Shown: piece after piece, positions 34,424 through 43,044 of the stretch
Numbering within the stretch: position 1 is the stretch's first letter
How the letters are laid out: each line of letters opens with the position of its first letter
Assembly: GCA_033791605.1 (NCBI GenBank)
Contig: JASJGJ010000060.1
Span: forward strand, 43,466 to 107,465
Source of the DNA: Porticoccus sp033791605
GTDB lineage: Bacteria; Pseudomonadota; Gammaproteobacteria; Pseudomonadales; Porticoccaceae
Reading direction: 5' to 3'
Length of the DNA stretch: 64,000 nucleotides
Made by a program: the position numbers and the translations under genes
The notes under the pieces: generated by a model
Databases searched by the model: none
Seen by the model: the letters and a program-made list of their open reading frames with translations, nothing else
Told to the model about the DNA's origin: nothing

Positions 34424-34753
34424 ATGAAATATAAGCATTCAATATTAATTGCTGTTGCTGTAATAGCGCTTTCAGGTTGTAGTGACGATAAAGCGCCAAC
34501 TGAAACCTCGGTGGCAGTGATGACAGGAGAAAAACTTTTTCAGGAAAACTGTTCGGAATGTCACCCCAGAACTGGGCGTGGGGATTATTTAAAACGTATT
34601 CCCGCCACATTGCTCACACGTAAATCTCAGTACGAATTGATGGAATGGATTAAAGGCAGTGGACAGCATAGGGAGATGCCATCATTTGAAAAATTTACGG
34701 ATGAGGAAAGAGCATATTTAGCAGATTATCTACATAGTCAGATTCTGAAATAG
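34424..34753 (+). CDS. Cytochrome c lipoprotein
   Basis: Small exported mono-haem cytochrome c, 109 residues. The signal peptide ends in a lipobox (ALSGC, with Cys19 as lipidation site), so the mature protein should be anchored to a membrane on the periplasmic side. The haem motif is CSECH at residues 43-47 and the likely sixth-ligand methionine is in HREMPSF near residue 86. AAGGAGA lies 6 bp before ATG 34424, fixing the start; upstream in-frame codons to 34388 are not used. It follows the cytochrome b561 gene by 170 bp and may accept electrons from it. Confidence 0.87.
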   Translation: MKYKHSILIAVAVIALSGCSDDKAPTETSVAVMTGEKLFQENCSECHPRTGRGDYLKRIPATLLTRKSQYELMEWIKGSGQHREMPSFEKFTDEERAYLADYLHSQILK

Positions 34754-34849
34754 TATTTTATATCTCGTGTGGCGGCGGCCTCTTTCCTATTGACGCTACG
34801 TTGTGGCTGAGATGTTATGTTCTTCCATCTTTGAGTTATTTTGAGCAAA

Positions 34850-34876
34850 AAAAAGGGGTGCTTTCGCAACCCCTTA
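34850..34876 (-). terminator. Terminator after aceA
   Basis: AAGGGGTTGC - GAAA - GCACCCCTT on the minus strand with one bulged T, followed by eight T. It lies 33 bp beyond the aceA stop and could also slow transcription from the cytochrome c gene on the other strand. Confidence 0.8.
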
Positions 34877-34908
34877 AATAATCCTTAAAAAGGATAAGGT
34901 GAATAAAC

Positions 34909-36504
34909 TTAGAATTGGTTCATGGTGTTGTCTTTACCAGAAGCTTTCAGTGCAGCTTCACCAGCAAAGTATTCTTTGTGATCATCACCCATATCAGAAC
35001 CGGCCATGTTTTGGTGTTTAACACAGGCAATACCCTGGCGGATTTCCTTACGCTGTACACCTTCGACATAACCAAGCATACCTTTATCACCAAAGTATTC
35101 TTTAGCCAGATTATCAGTAGACAAAGCCGCTGTGTGATAAGTAGGCAGAGTGATCAGGTGATGGAAGATGCCTGCTTCACGAGCTGCATCAGCTTGGAAG
35201 GTCCGGATTTTCTCATCAGCAGCAGCAGATAATTCAGTTTCATCATAGTCTACGCTCATCAGATCGGCGCGATCGTAGGCAGAAACGTCTTTACCTTGCT
35301 CTGCCCAAGCATCAAAGATTTGCTGACGGAAGTTCAGAGTCCAGTTGAATGAAGGGCTGTTATTGTAAACCAGCTTAGCATCAGGAACGGCTTTACGAAT
35401 TTCATCCATCATGCCACCGATCTGTGAAACGTGAGGTTTCTCCGTTTCGATCCAGATCAAGTCAGCACCGTTCTGTAAAGAAGTAATGCTATCTAATACA
35501 CAGCGTGCTTCGCCAGTACCTTTCTTAAATTGGAACAAGTTAGAAGGCAGACGCTTAGGACGCAGTAATTTGCCACCACGATTGATAACAACATCACCGT
35601 TGGCTAAATCAGAAGCGTTAACTTCTTCGCAATCCAAGAAAGAGTTGTATTGGTCACCCAGATCACCGGGCTCTTTAGTGACAGCGATTTGCTTGGTTAA
35701 GCCAGCTCCTAGGGAGTCAGTACGGGCAACGATGACACCATTGTCTACGCCCAGCTCAAGGAATGCATAACGCACAGCGCGTATTTTAGCTAGGAAGTCT
35801 TCGTGAGGAACCGTTACTTTACCGTCTTGGTGGCCACATTGCTTTTCGTCAGATACTTGGTTTTCGATTTGAATACAGCAAGCACCGGCTTCGATCATTT
35901 GCTTGGCCATTAGGTAAGTCGCTTCAGCGTTACCAAAACCCGCATCGATATCAGCGATGATAGGTACAACATGAGTTCTGTGTCCATCGATGGCTGCTTG
36001 CACTTCTTTTTCTTTAGCGGCATCACCAGCATCACGTGCTGCATCTAATTCGCGGAAAAGGCCGCCCAGTTCACGTGCATCAGCTTGGCGTAGGAAGGTG
36101 TATAGCTCACCGATTAGACTAGCAACAGAAGTTTTTTCGTGCATGGATTGATCAGGTAAAGGACCAAACTCAGAACGTAGTGCAGCAACCATCCAACCAG
36201 AAAGGTACAAGTAACGACGGTCAGTATTTCCATTAAAATGTTTCTTGATAGAAATCATTTTTTGTTGACCGATAAAGCCATGCCAGCAACCCAATGACTG
36301 AGTGTACTTAGAGGTGTCAGCATCGTATGCCGCCATATCTTTACGCATGATGTCTGCGGTGTATTTCGCGATATCTAAACCAGTTTTGAAGTGGTTTTGA
36401 GCGCGCATACGAGCTACAGATTCAGGGTTGATCGCATTCCATGCGCTACCGTTGGTTTTGCATAGCGCTGCGGCTGCATCGATGTCTTGTGTGTAGTTTG
36501 ACAT
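34909..36504 (-). CDS. aceA: Isocitrate lyase
   Basis: First enzyme of the glyoxylate bypass, splitting isocitrate to succinate and glyoxylate, needed for growth on acetate and fatty acids. The product has 531 residues from ATG 36504, the long form found in Pseudomonas, and carries the catalytic motif QCGHQDGK (cysteine near residue 220), the metal-binding DIDAGFGN and the PSFNW segment. GGAAGGACTGAAC just before the ATG supports this start; the open frame extends 20 codons further without family similarity. A LysR gene is divergent 119 bp away and glcB lies beyond it. Confidence 0.97.
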   Translation of the reverse strand: MSNYTQDIDAAAALCKTNGSAWNAINPESVARMRAQNHFKTGLDIAKYTADIMRKDMAAYDADTSKYTQSLGCWHGFIGQQKMISIKKHFNGNTDRRYLYLSGWMVAALRSEFGPLPDQSMHEKTSVASLIGELYTFLRQADARELGGLFRELDAARDAGDAAKEKEVQAAIDGHRTHVVPIIADIDAGFGNAEATYLMAKQMIEAGACCIQIENQVSDEKQCGHQDGKVTVPHEDFLAKIRAVRYAFLELGVDNGVIVARTDSLGAGLTKQIAVTKEPGDLGDQYNSFLDCEEVNASDLANGDVVINRGGKLLRPKRLPSNLFQFKKGTGEARCVLDSITSLQNGADLIWIETEKPHVSQIGGMMDEIRKAVPDAKLVYNNSPSFNWTLNFRQQIFDAWAEQGKDVSAYDRADLMSVDYDETELSAAADEKIRTFQADAAREAGIFHHLITLPTYHTAALSTDNLAKEYFGDKGMLGYVEGVQRKEIRQGIACVKHQNMAGSDMGDDHKEYFAGEAALKASGKDNTMNQF

Positions 36505-36623
36505 GTTCAGTCCTTCCAGATTGAAAACAAAAAAACGTTTAGTACGAAAACGAATTCTAGCCATCTCACCAAAATTTAGCTAATCTATAGACTTTATTGT
36601 CAGTATTTGCGGTGTGAATGTAG

Positions 36624-37562
36624 ATGAATATACGTAGTGTCGATTTAAACTTGCTTGTATACCTTGATGTGCTCTTGAAAGAGAGGAATGTCACACGAGC
36701 TGCAGAAAGCCTAGGGATCAGTCAACCTGCTATGAGTAATGGCCTCAGGCGGCTGCGAGAGTTGTTTAATGACCCGCTGTTAGTACGTACCAGTGAAGGT
36801 ATGACACCGACTGAAAGGGCAGAACAATTACAGCCAATTGTACGAGAGGTTCTCGCCTCGGTTGAAAAAGCCGTCGAACCAAGAAAAGAATTTGAAGCTG
36901 CCGAAGCAGATAGGGTGTTTCGAATTTCCGTGAGCGATTATACCGAATCTACGCTTCTTCCTCACTTAATGCGTAGGCTGCGATTGGAAGCACCTAATAT
37001 TACCTTAGATGTACTGACGCCTAGCGATATTAGTTATCAGGATGTTGAGCAGGGTAAAGTAGATCTTGTCATCAACAGGTTCGATGTTTTACCACAATCA
37101 TTTCACCAAATGACGATATGGCGCGATACTTTTTCATGTCTTTTAAGTATTCATAACCCAATACTTCAGGATTTTACGTTGGATAGCTACCTCGAGTCGG
37201 GGCATGTATGGGTTAATAAAACAGGTATGGGTGTTGGTGTTGGTATGGAACCTGGGACGGGCCAACGATTGGGGTGGGTCGATGAAGCCTTAGCTGAGTT
37301 GGGTAAGCAGCGCCGTATCCGTGTTTTTACTCGTCATTATCAGGCAGCAATGAGGTTGGCCGAGTTGCGAGATCTTGTTATTACCCTCCCCACAAAAGCG
37401 GCAGAATTACTTTCTGATAATCCCAATGTGGTGATTTTAGATCCCCCTTTTGATATCCCCGAAATTGAGTTAAAAATGGCATGGAGTCCTTTATTGCAAC
37501 ACAATCCTGCCCACCAATGGATGCGACGCCTGATCGCTGATGTCGCCAGCACTCTCAATTAA
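36624..37562 (+). CDS. LysR family transcriptional regulator
   Basis: DNA-binding regulator of 312 residues. The N-terminal helix-turn-helix (residues 4-63) reads RSVDLNLLVYLDVLLKERNVTRAAESLGISQPAMSNGLRRLRELFNDPLLVR-like sequence, the NodD/NahR-style branch of LysR proteins; the remainder is the periplasmic-binding-like effector domain (from about residue 95). The gene is divergent from aceA and lies directly upstream of glcB, so control of the glyoxylate bypass is a reasonable inference. The effector is unknown. Confidence 0.9.
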   Translation: MNIRSVDLNLLVYLDVLLKERNVTRAAESLGISQPAMSNGLRRLRELFNDPLLVRTSEGMTPTERAEQLQPIVREVLASVEKAVEPRKEFEAAEADRVFRISVSDYTESTLLPHLMRRLRLEAPNITLDVLTPSDISYQDVEQGKVDLVINRFDVLPQSFHQMTIWRDTFSCLLSIHNPILQDFTLDSYLESGHVWVNKTGMGVGVGMEPGTGQRLGWVDEALAELGKQRRIRVFTRHYQAAMRLAELRDLVITLPTKAAELLSDNPNVVILDPPFDIPEIELKMAWSPLLQHNPAHQWMRRLIADVASTLN

Positions 37563-37712
37563 CTCCATAATAATTATTTGATAAAATAGCTTGAATAGCC
37601 AATCTTTTATTCATGAAGAAAATAGCGAAAATAAAGTCTATAAAATTGCTAAATGCTCAATGGTTTACCTACAATCAAACTTTTTAATGGCTCCTACTAT
37701 AAAGGCACTATC

Positions 37713-39893
37713 ATGACTCAGCCTATGACTGAACGCGTTGAAGTAAGTGGACTACAGGTCGCCCGCTCGATTTATGACTTAGTAGAAAAAGATATCATTC
37801 CTGGAACGGGTGTAGATAAAGAGGCCTTCTGGCAATCATTTGCTTCTGTGATCTCTACTTTCGCACCTGTAAATCGCGAACTCCTTGCTAAACGCGATAG
37901 TCTTCAGGCTCAAATTGATGCTTGGCACCAACAGTACTCAGGACAACCTGTAGATCAAAAATCTTACAAAGCTTTCCTGCAAGAGATTGGCTACCTAGTT
38001 CCTGTCGGTGATGATTTTTCTATCACAACAGAAAACGTGGATCCGGAAATTACTTCACAAGCGGGTCCACAATTGGTTGTGCCTGTCATGAATGCTCGTT
38101 TTGCTCTGAATGCTGCAAACTCTCGATGGGGTAGTTTGTATGATGCACTTTACGGTACAGATGTGCTTCCAGAAACTGATGGCGCGGAGAAAACCGCTGG
38201 CTATAACCCTGTACGTGGAGCGAAGGCCATTGAATATGGCAGAAAGTTCCTTGATCAATCCGTACCCTTGGTCTCTGGCTCACACCGAGATGCAAAGGAA
38301 TACGCTATTTCTGGTGGCAACCTTAAGGCTATTTTAAGTAATGGTGATGAAATTGCTTTGGCAGACCCGTTGCAGCTTGCTGGCTATCAGGGGTCCGCTG
38401 AAAATCCTGAATCTATATTGTTTAAAAACAATAGGTTACACTTTGAACTTCAAATAGATCATAACACTAAAATTGGTGCAGATGACCCAGCGGGGATCAA
38501 GGATATTCTAATGGAAGCGGCTTTGACCACCATTATGGATTGTGAGGATTCTGTTGCTGCAGTGGACGCTGAAGATAAGGCGTTGGTTTACCAAAATTGG
38601 CTTGGATTAATGAAAGGGGATCTTGAGGAAACTCTCGAGAAGGGTGGCAAGACCATCGTTCGTAAAATGAATCCTGATCGCACCTATAACACGCCTGATG
38701 GCGGCACTCTAGTGCTTCCCGGTCGCAGTTTGTTGTTCGTCCGCAATGTTGGCCATCTAATGACAAACCCTGCAATTCTTGATGCTGGCGGCAATGAAGT
38801 TCCTGAGGGCATCATGGATGCCATGATGACTAGCTTGATATCCATTCACGATATCAAGGGCAACGGTAAATACAGGAACAGTAAAACGGGTAGTATTTAT
38901 ATCGTTAAGCCAAAAATGCACGGCCCAGATGAGGTTGCCTTCACCAATGCCTTGTTTGGTGCTGTCGAGGATGCGTTGGGCCTTGACAGGAATACTATAA
39001 AAGTGGGCATTATGGACGAAGAACGTCGCACTTCTGTCAACCTTAAAGAGTGTATTCGTGCAGCCAGCGAGCGCGTAGTCTTTATCAACACAGGCTTTCT
39101 GGATCGTACTGGTGATGAAATTCACACCAGTATGGAAGCTGGACCTTTTGCGCCTAAAGGTCAGTTAAAAACCATGAAGTGGATTACTGCCTATGAAGAC
39201 CAAAACGTAGACGTGGGACTGTTATGTGGTCTGAAAGGTAAGGCTCAGATTGGTAAAGGCATGTGGCCTATTCCCGAAAATATGGCCGATATGATGGAAG
39301 CCAAAATTGGCCATCCTATGGCGGGTGCAAATACTGCGTGGGTTCCGTCACCAACTGCCGCAACTTTACACGCGCTGCATTACCATCAAGTAGATGTATT
39401 TTCTCGTCAACAAGAGTTGTCTACCCGTTCCCCTGCCAAAGTAGATGATATTCTGACGATTCCTTTGCTTGTGGGTAAATTGAGTGCTGAAGATATTCAA
39501 AAGGAATTGGATAACAATGCCCAGGGAATCCTCGGCTATGTTGTGCGCTGGGTAGAACAAGGCATAGGCTGTTCTAAGGTTCCCGATATCAATAATGTTG
39601 GTTTGATGGAAGATAGGGCAACCCTGCGTATTTCTAGTCAGCATATAGCCAACTGGCTTCGTCATGGAATTTGTTCTGAAGAGCAAGTCATGGAAACCAT
39701 GAAGCGTATGGCCGCTGTGGTGGATGGTCAAAATTCTGGTGATCCCATGTACCGTAATATGGCGCCAAACTTTGATCAAAGTATTGCCTTTGCTGCTGCT
39801 CGCGACTTAGTCATTAAAGGAACCGAGCAGCCCAGCGGATATACTGAGCCACTGTTACATGCTTATCGTCAGAAGGCTAAACTAGCGTCATAA
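37713..39893 (+). CDS. glcB: Malate synthase G
   Basis: Condenses glyoxylate with acetyl-CoA to malate, the second step of the glyoxylate bypass. The 726-residue product is the monomeric G form: ERVEVSGLQVARSIYDLVEKDIIPGTGVD at the start, MEAALTTIMDCEDSVAAVDAEDK (metal-binding region), RSLLFVRNVGHLMTNPAI, and GIMDEERRTSVNLKECIRAASERVVFINTGFLDRTGDEIHTSMEAGP in the catalytic core. Start at ATG 37713 gives the normal family length; the frame is open 20 codons further back. A strong terminator follows. Confidence 0.97.
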   Translation: MTQPMTERVEVSGLQVARSIYDLVEKDIIPGTGVDKEAFWQSFASVISTFAPVNRELLAKRDSLQAQIDAWHQQYSGQPVDQKSYKAFLQEIGYLVPVGDDFSITTENVDPEITSQAGPQLVVPVMNARFALNAANSRWGSLYDALYGTDVLPETDGAEKTAGYNPVRGAKAIEYGRKFLDQSVPLVSGSHRDAKEYAISGGNLKAILSNGDEIALADPLQLAGYQGSAENPESILFKNNRLHFELQIDHNTKIGADDPAGIKDILMEAALTTIMDCEDSVAAVDAEDKALVYQNWLGLMKGDLEETLEKGGKTIVRKMNPDRTYNTPDGGTLVLPGRSLLFVRNVGHLMTNPAILDAGGNEVPEGIMDAMMTSLISIHDIKGNGKYRNSKTGSIYIVKPKMHGPDEVAFTNALFGAVEDALGLDRNTIKVGIMDEERRTSVNLKECIRAASERVVFINTGFLDRTGDEIHTSMEAGPFAPKGQLKTMKWITAYEDQNVDVGLLCGLKGKAQIGKGMWPIPENMADMMEAKIGHPMAGANTAWVPSPTAATLHALHYHQVDVFSRQQELSTRSPAKVDDILTIPLLVGKLSAEDIQKELDNNAQGILGYVVRWVEQGIGCSKVPDINNVGLMEDRATLRISSQHIANWLRHGICSEEQVMETMKRMAAVVDGQNSGDPMYRNMAPNFDQSIAFAAARDLVIKGTEQPSGYTEPLLHAYRQKAKLAS

Positions 39894-39920
39894 GTTTGGT
39901 TTATATTCAAATTGTTTATT

Positions 39921-39955
39921 AAAAACCGGTGTTGGTAACAACACCGGTTTTTTTT
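39921..39955 (+). terminator. Terminator after glcB
   Basis: AAAAACCGGTGTTG - GTAA - CAACACCGGTTTTTTTT: a perfect 14-pair stem (including A/T pairs) with a four-base loop and T-run, 27 bp after the glcB stop. Its A-run also allows action for the convergent GNAT gene. Confidence 0.95.
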
Positions 39956-40000
39956 GTAGGCTAATTTAAGACAATATTTTTAGGTCTTGGCTTATATGAG

Positions 40001-40972
40001 CTATATATGCAGTCGTTTTAATTCTGGGTCAACTTTCCCCTGATGCCATAGCTCATCAAACTCATCTTTAAGTGCAGAAGCTTCCATTGGTGCATATTGG
40101 GTCACATATCCAACAAATCTATCGGGTTCTTGTTTGTAGAGAATGCCCGACCTGTCAACGATTAAAAACTCTGAATGTAGGCATTGCTCTCTACTTTCAA
40201 ACTTTTTGATTGAAATTCGACTGGGTAATCGCTGACAGAGTTCATGTAGCTTGTTGGGATGATTGATCAAAAATTCGATATCTTTAACTAAGATATTAAC
40301 CCGAGCGAGAGGGTGGTTGGTGGCAAAGGTATAAATGGCATCACAAAGTTGGTCAGTGCTATAGAGGGCTGGTTCTAACCTATTGCTAAATATCCGGATT
40401 TCTCTATGTGCTCGTTTGATCAATATCTCGGCCTGATCAAGGAATGCATCAATACCATCAACATTGATTCTTTTTCGTTCATCTTTTGTTATTTCAGGTA
40501 AAGCCCGCGGGGGTAACTTGTCCCGTTTACCGTGTAAATTAAGCAGCATATATTTATGGAGAATTCCTGCATCCATAAAGGAGTCACCTTGTGCGACAAA
40601 ACCAAATCCCTCATAAAAAGGAACTGCCTTGATTTGGCTATTAAGGCGTAGTTGCTTCATATTTTCTCGATTAGCGTATCGGATAATATTCCTCATTAAA
40701 GCAGAGCCTACACCACGGTCACGAAACTCCTTAAGTACAGCCATTCGGCCCACTTGGCCGTTACTTAATAGGCGTCCTGTTGCCATTGCCTTATCATCTG
40801 GACCATAAGCTAACCAGTGAATGGCCTGAGGGTCATCTTCATCAATTTCCTCACTAAAAGGCACATGCTGCTCTTCCACAAACACTTTGTGTCGTATGTC
40901 GGTCAAGAGTTCTTGAGAGTTATTCCAGCTGGTTTGTTCAACATCAATAGGAAAATAATCTACCGTTTCCAT
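40001..40972 (-). CDS. GNAT acetyltransferase fused to a PLD-like domain
   Basis: Two-domain protein of 323 residues. Residues 1-140 form a GNAT N-acetyltransferase of the YjcF/ElaA kind with the acetyl-CoA-binding motif VLKEFRDRGVGSALMRNII and the ending PFYEGFGFVAQGDSFMDAGILH. From about residue 160 a second domain follows that resembles a phospholipase-D-like fold; its CLHSEFLIVD has the spacing of the HxK(x)4D catalytic motif but with Glu in place of Lys. Start chosen at ATG 40972 because GAGGG lies 5 bp before it; GTG 40996 is in frame. Substrates are unknown. I recall a similar fusion near aceA and purB in Pseudomonas. Confidence 0.85.
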   Translation of the reverse strand: METVDYFPIDVEQTSWNNSQELLTDIRHKVFVEEQHVPFSEEIDEDDPQAIHWLAYGPDDKAMATGRLLSNGQVGRMAVLKEFRDRGVGSALMRNIIRYANRENMKQLRLNSQIKAVPFYEGFGFVAQGDSFMDAGILHKYMLLNLHGKRDKLPPRALPEITKDERKRINVDGIDAFLDQAEILIKRAHREIRIFSNRLEPALYSTDQLCDAIYTFATNHPLARVNILVKDIEFLINHPNKLHELCQRLPSRISIKKFESREQCLHSEFLIVDRSGILYKQEPDRFVGYVTQYAPMEASALKDEFDELWHQGKVDPELKRLHI

Positions 40973-41168
40973 CTTGACCCTCATTTTATTGTTCACGACG
41001 TAAGTCTAGCTTACGGTCTTGGTCGTAGAGCGGTCTTACTACCAGTCCATGGCCATGACTTATCTAAGCTCAAGGTTCTACCTATACTCATATCTTTACT
41101 ATAGCGGTATAAAATACTTTTATGCAGAGGTAGAGTCAGTAAAAATTTTCCTTTTAGTTATGCCCGCC

Positions 41169-41213
41169 TTAGGTACTATTACCTTAGATACCATTACCTC
41201 GCTTACTCTTACG
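41169..41213 (+). repeat. 15-bp tandem repeats upstream of ggt
   Basis: TTAGGTACTATTACC (41169-41183) is followed directly by TTAGATACCATTACC (41184-41198), differing at two positions, and by a diverged third unit TCGCTTACTCTTACG to 41213. They end 19 bp before the ggt start. Confidence 0.6.
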
Positions 41214-41232
41214 TAAATAACGGAGCGGTCAT

Positions 41233-43044
41233 TTGAAAAGAAATCTTTACTGTCTTTTTATTCTCGTTTTTTTTCAATCGCCTCTGGTGTTGGCCGCCAA
41301 TGAATTAGCGGCCGTAGATAACCACCAGCCCGCTATTATTGATCGATCTGCCCGGTTCCATCCGATTCCCTCTGAAGCGGGCATGGTAGTTTCACAAGAA
41401 GCTATAGCCAGTAGGGTAGGCGCTGATATTTTGTCCAAGGGCGGTAACGCCATTGATGCTGCCGTGGCGACAGGCTTCGCCCTTGCCGTTACCCTTCCAC
41501 AGGCAGGAAATCTCGGTGGCGGCGGTTTTATGATGGTATACCTTGCCGAAAGTCATAAAACAGTAGCGATAGATTATCGTGAAATGGCTCCAGCCTCCGC
41601 CGACAAAGTATTGTTTCTTGATGAACAGGGTAATGTTGATACTAACCTTGCCAGATTCAGTCATCGCTCAGCGGGTGTACCTGGTACGGTCGCAGGTCTA
41701 ATTTATGCTCTGGAAGAGTATGGCACCATGTCGATACCAGAAGTTATTGAACCGGCGATTACATTAGCTCGTGCTGGTTTCACTGTCAGTGGACCCTTGT
41801 CTTATTCCTTAAAGAGAGCAACCCCAAGGCTAAAAGCTGATAAAGCGTCTGCCCGATATTTTTTTAGAACCGATGGCGACATCCTTCAACCTGGGGATCT
41901 CTGGGTACAGTCAGATTTAGCCAAAACCTTGGAAAAAATTGCGGCGCAAGGCGTTGCTGGTTTCTATGAGGGAGAGGTGGCAGACCTTATTGTTGAAGAG
42001 ATGGCTCGTGGTAACGGAATTATTACCCATGATGACTTGGTAAATTATAAGGTGGTAGAGCGACAACCGATCATGGGTGATTACCGAGGATATACCCTTG
42101 CATCTATGCCGCCACCTTCGTCCGGGGGCGTTCATTTAGTTCAAATGCTAAATATTTTAGAAGGCTGGAAGCTAGACAGCCTTGGACACAATAGTGCAGC
42201 TTATTTGCACCGACTGATAGAAACCATGCGCCGAGCCTATGCTGATCGAAGTGAATATTTGGGTGATCCTGATTTTTATCCTGTGCCCGTTAAAGCGTTA
42301 ACAGATAAAGCCTATGCCAAACGATTAAGGGAAGAAATAGACTTACAGAAAGCGTCCCTGTCCTCTGAAATTAAACCTGCTCTTTCACACTTACGGGCAT
42401 TGCCCGAAGAAAGCCCTCAGACAACCCACTTTTCGGTTTGGGATAGTCAGGGTAATGTCGTCAGTAATACCTATACCCTTAACTTTTCTTATGGCAGTGG
42501 CATTGCTGTAGAAGACGCAGGCTTTTTACTCAACAACGAAATGGATGATTTCTCAGCGAAAGCCGGTATTCCCAATGCATATGGGCTGGTAGGAAACACA
42601 GCAAATGCCATTGAACCTCGAAAGCGCCCGTTATCATCCATGACGCCTACTATTATCTTTAAAAAGAGTGGTTCCAGATTGCAACCGATCATGGCAACGG
42701 GCAGCCCTGGTGGCAGCACTATCATTACGGTGGTGTTACAAAATATTCTTAATCGACTTGAATTTGGTATGAATATCGCTGAAGCAACAGCTGCACCTCG
42801 AATCCATCATCAATGGTTACCTGATAACGTAGTGGTGGAACCGGGTATTGCGTTAGACACCATTAAAATTCTTGAAACTATGGGGCATAATATTTTGAGT
42901 AGCCCCCGTATCATGGGACGGGTGCAGGCGATAACACGTGACGAAGATGGTCCGTTGTCTGGAGTGACAGATCCTCGTTGGCCTGGCGGTGAGGCTGTCC
43001 CAAGCGAGATTATACTTAGAAACCTAAAATCTTCTCACCATTAA
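41233..43044 (+). CDS. ggt: Gamma-glutamyltransferase
   Basis: Periplasmic N-terminal-nucleophile hydrolase that cleaves or transfers the gamma-glutamyl group of glutathione. The 603-residue precursor has a signal peptide (residues 1-22, LYCLFILVFFQSPLVLA). Self-cleavage is expected before Thr397 in PQTTHFSVWD to give large and small subunits. Other motifs are GGNAIDAAVATGFALAVTLPQAGNLGGGGFM, the MPPPSSGG segment and SMTPTI / GSPGGSTII in the small subunit. The start is TTG 41233, supported by GGAG 7 bp upstream. Its 3' end overlaps the convergent roxA gene by 29 bp. Confidence 0.95.
   Translation: MKRNLYCLFILVFFQSPLVLAANELAAVDNHQPAIIDRSARFHPIPSEAGMVVSQEAIASRVGADILSKGGNAIDAAVATGFALAVTLPQAGNLGGGGFMMVYLAESHKTVAIDYREMAPASADKVLFLDEQGNVDTNLARFSHRSAGVPGTVAGLIYALEEYGTMSIPEVIEPAITLARAGFTVSGPLSYSLKRATPRLKADKASARYFFRTDGDILQPGDLWVQSDLAKTLEKIAAQGVAGFYEGEVADLIVEEMARGNGIITHDDLVNYKVVERQPIMGDYRGYTLASMPPPSSGGVHLVQMLNILEGWKLDSLGHNSAAYLHRLIETMRRAYADRSEYLGDPDFYPVPVKALTDKAYAKRLREEIDLQKASLSSEIKPALSHLRALPEESPQTTHFSVWDSQGNVVSNTYTLNFSYGSGIAVEDAGFLLNNEMDDFSAKAGIPNAYGLVGNTANAIEPRKRPLSSMTPTIIFKKSGSRLQPIMATGSPGGSTIITVVLQNILNRLEFGMNIAEATAAPRIHHQWLPDNVVVEPGIALDTIKILETMGHNILSSPRIMGRVQAITRDEDGPLSGVTDPRWPGGEAVPSEIILRNLKSSHH

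Noticed and set aside
41019..41216. 65-codon frame upstream of ggt, rich in Tyr and Leu
   Set aside because: No ribosome site, no recognisable similarity, and composition explained by AT-rich DNA and the 15-bp repeats.
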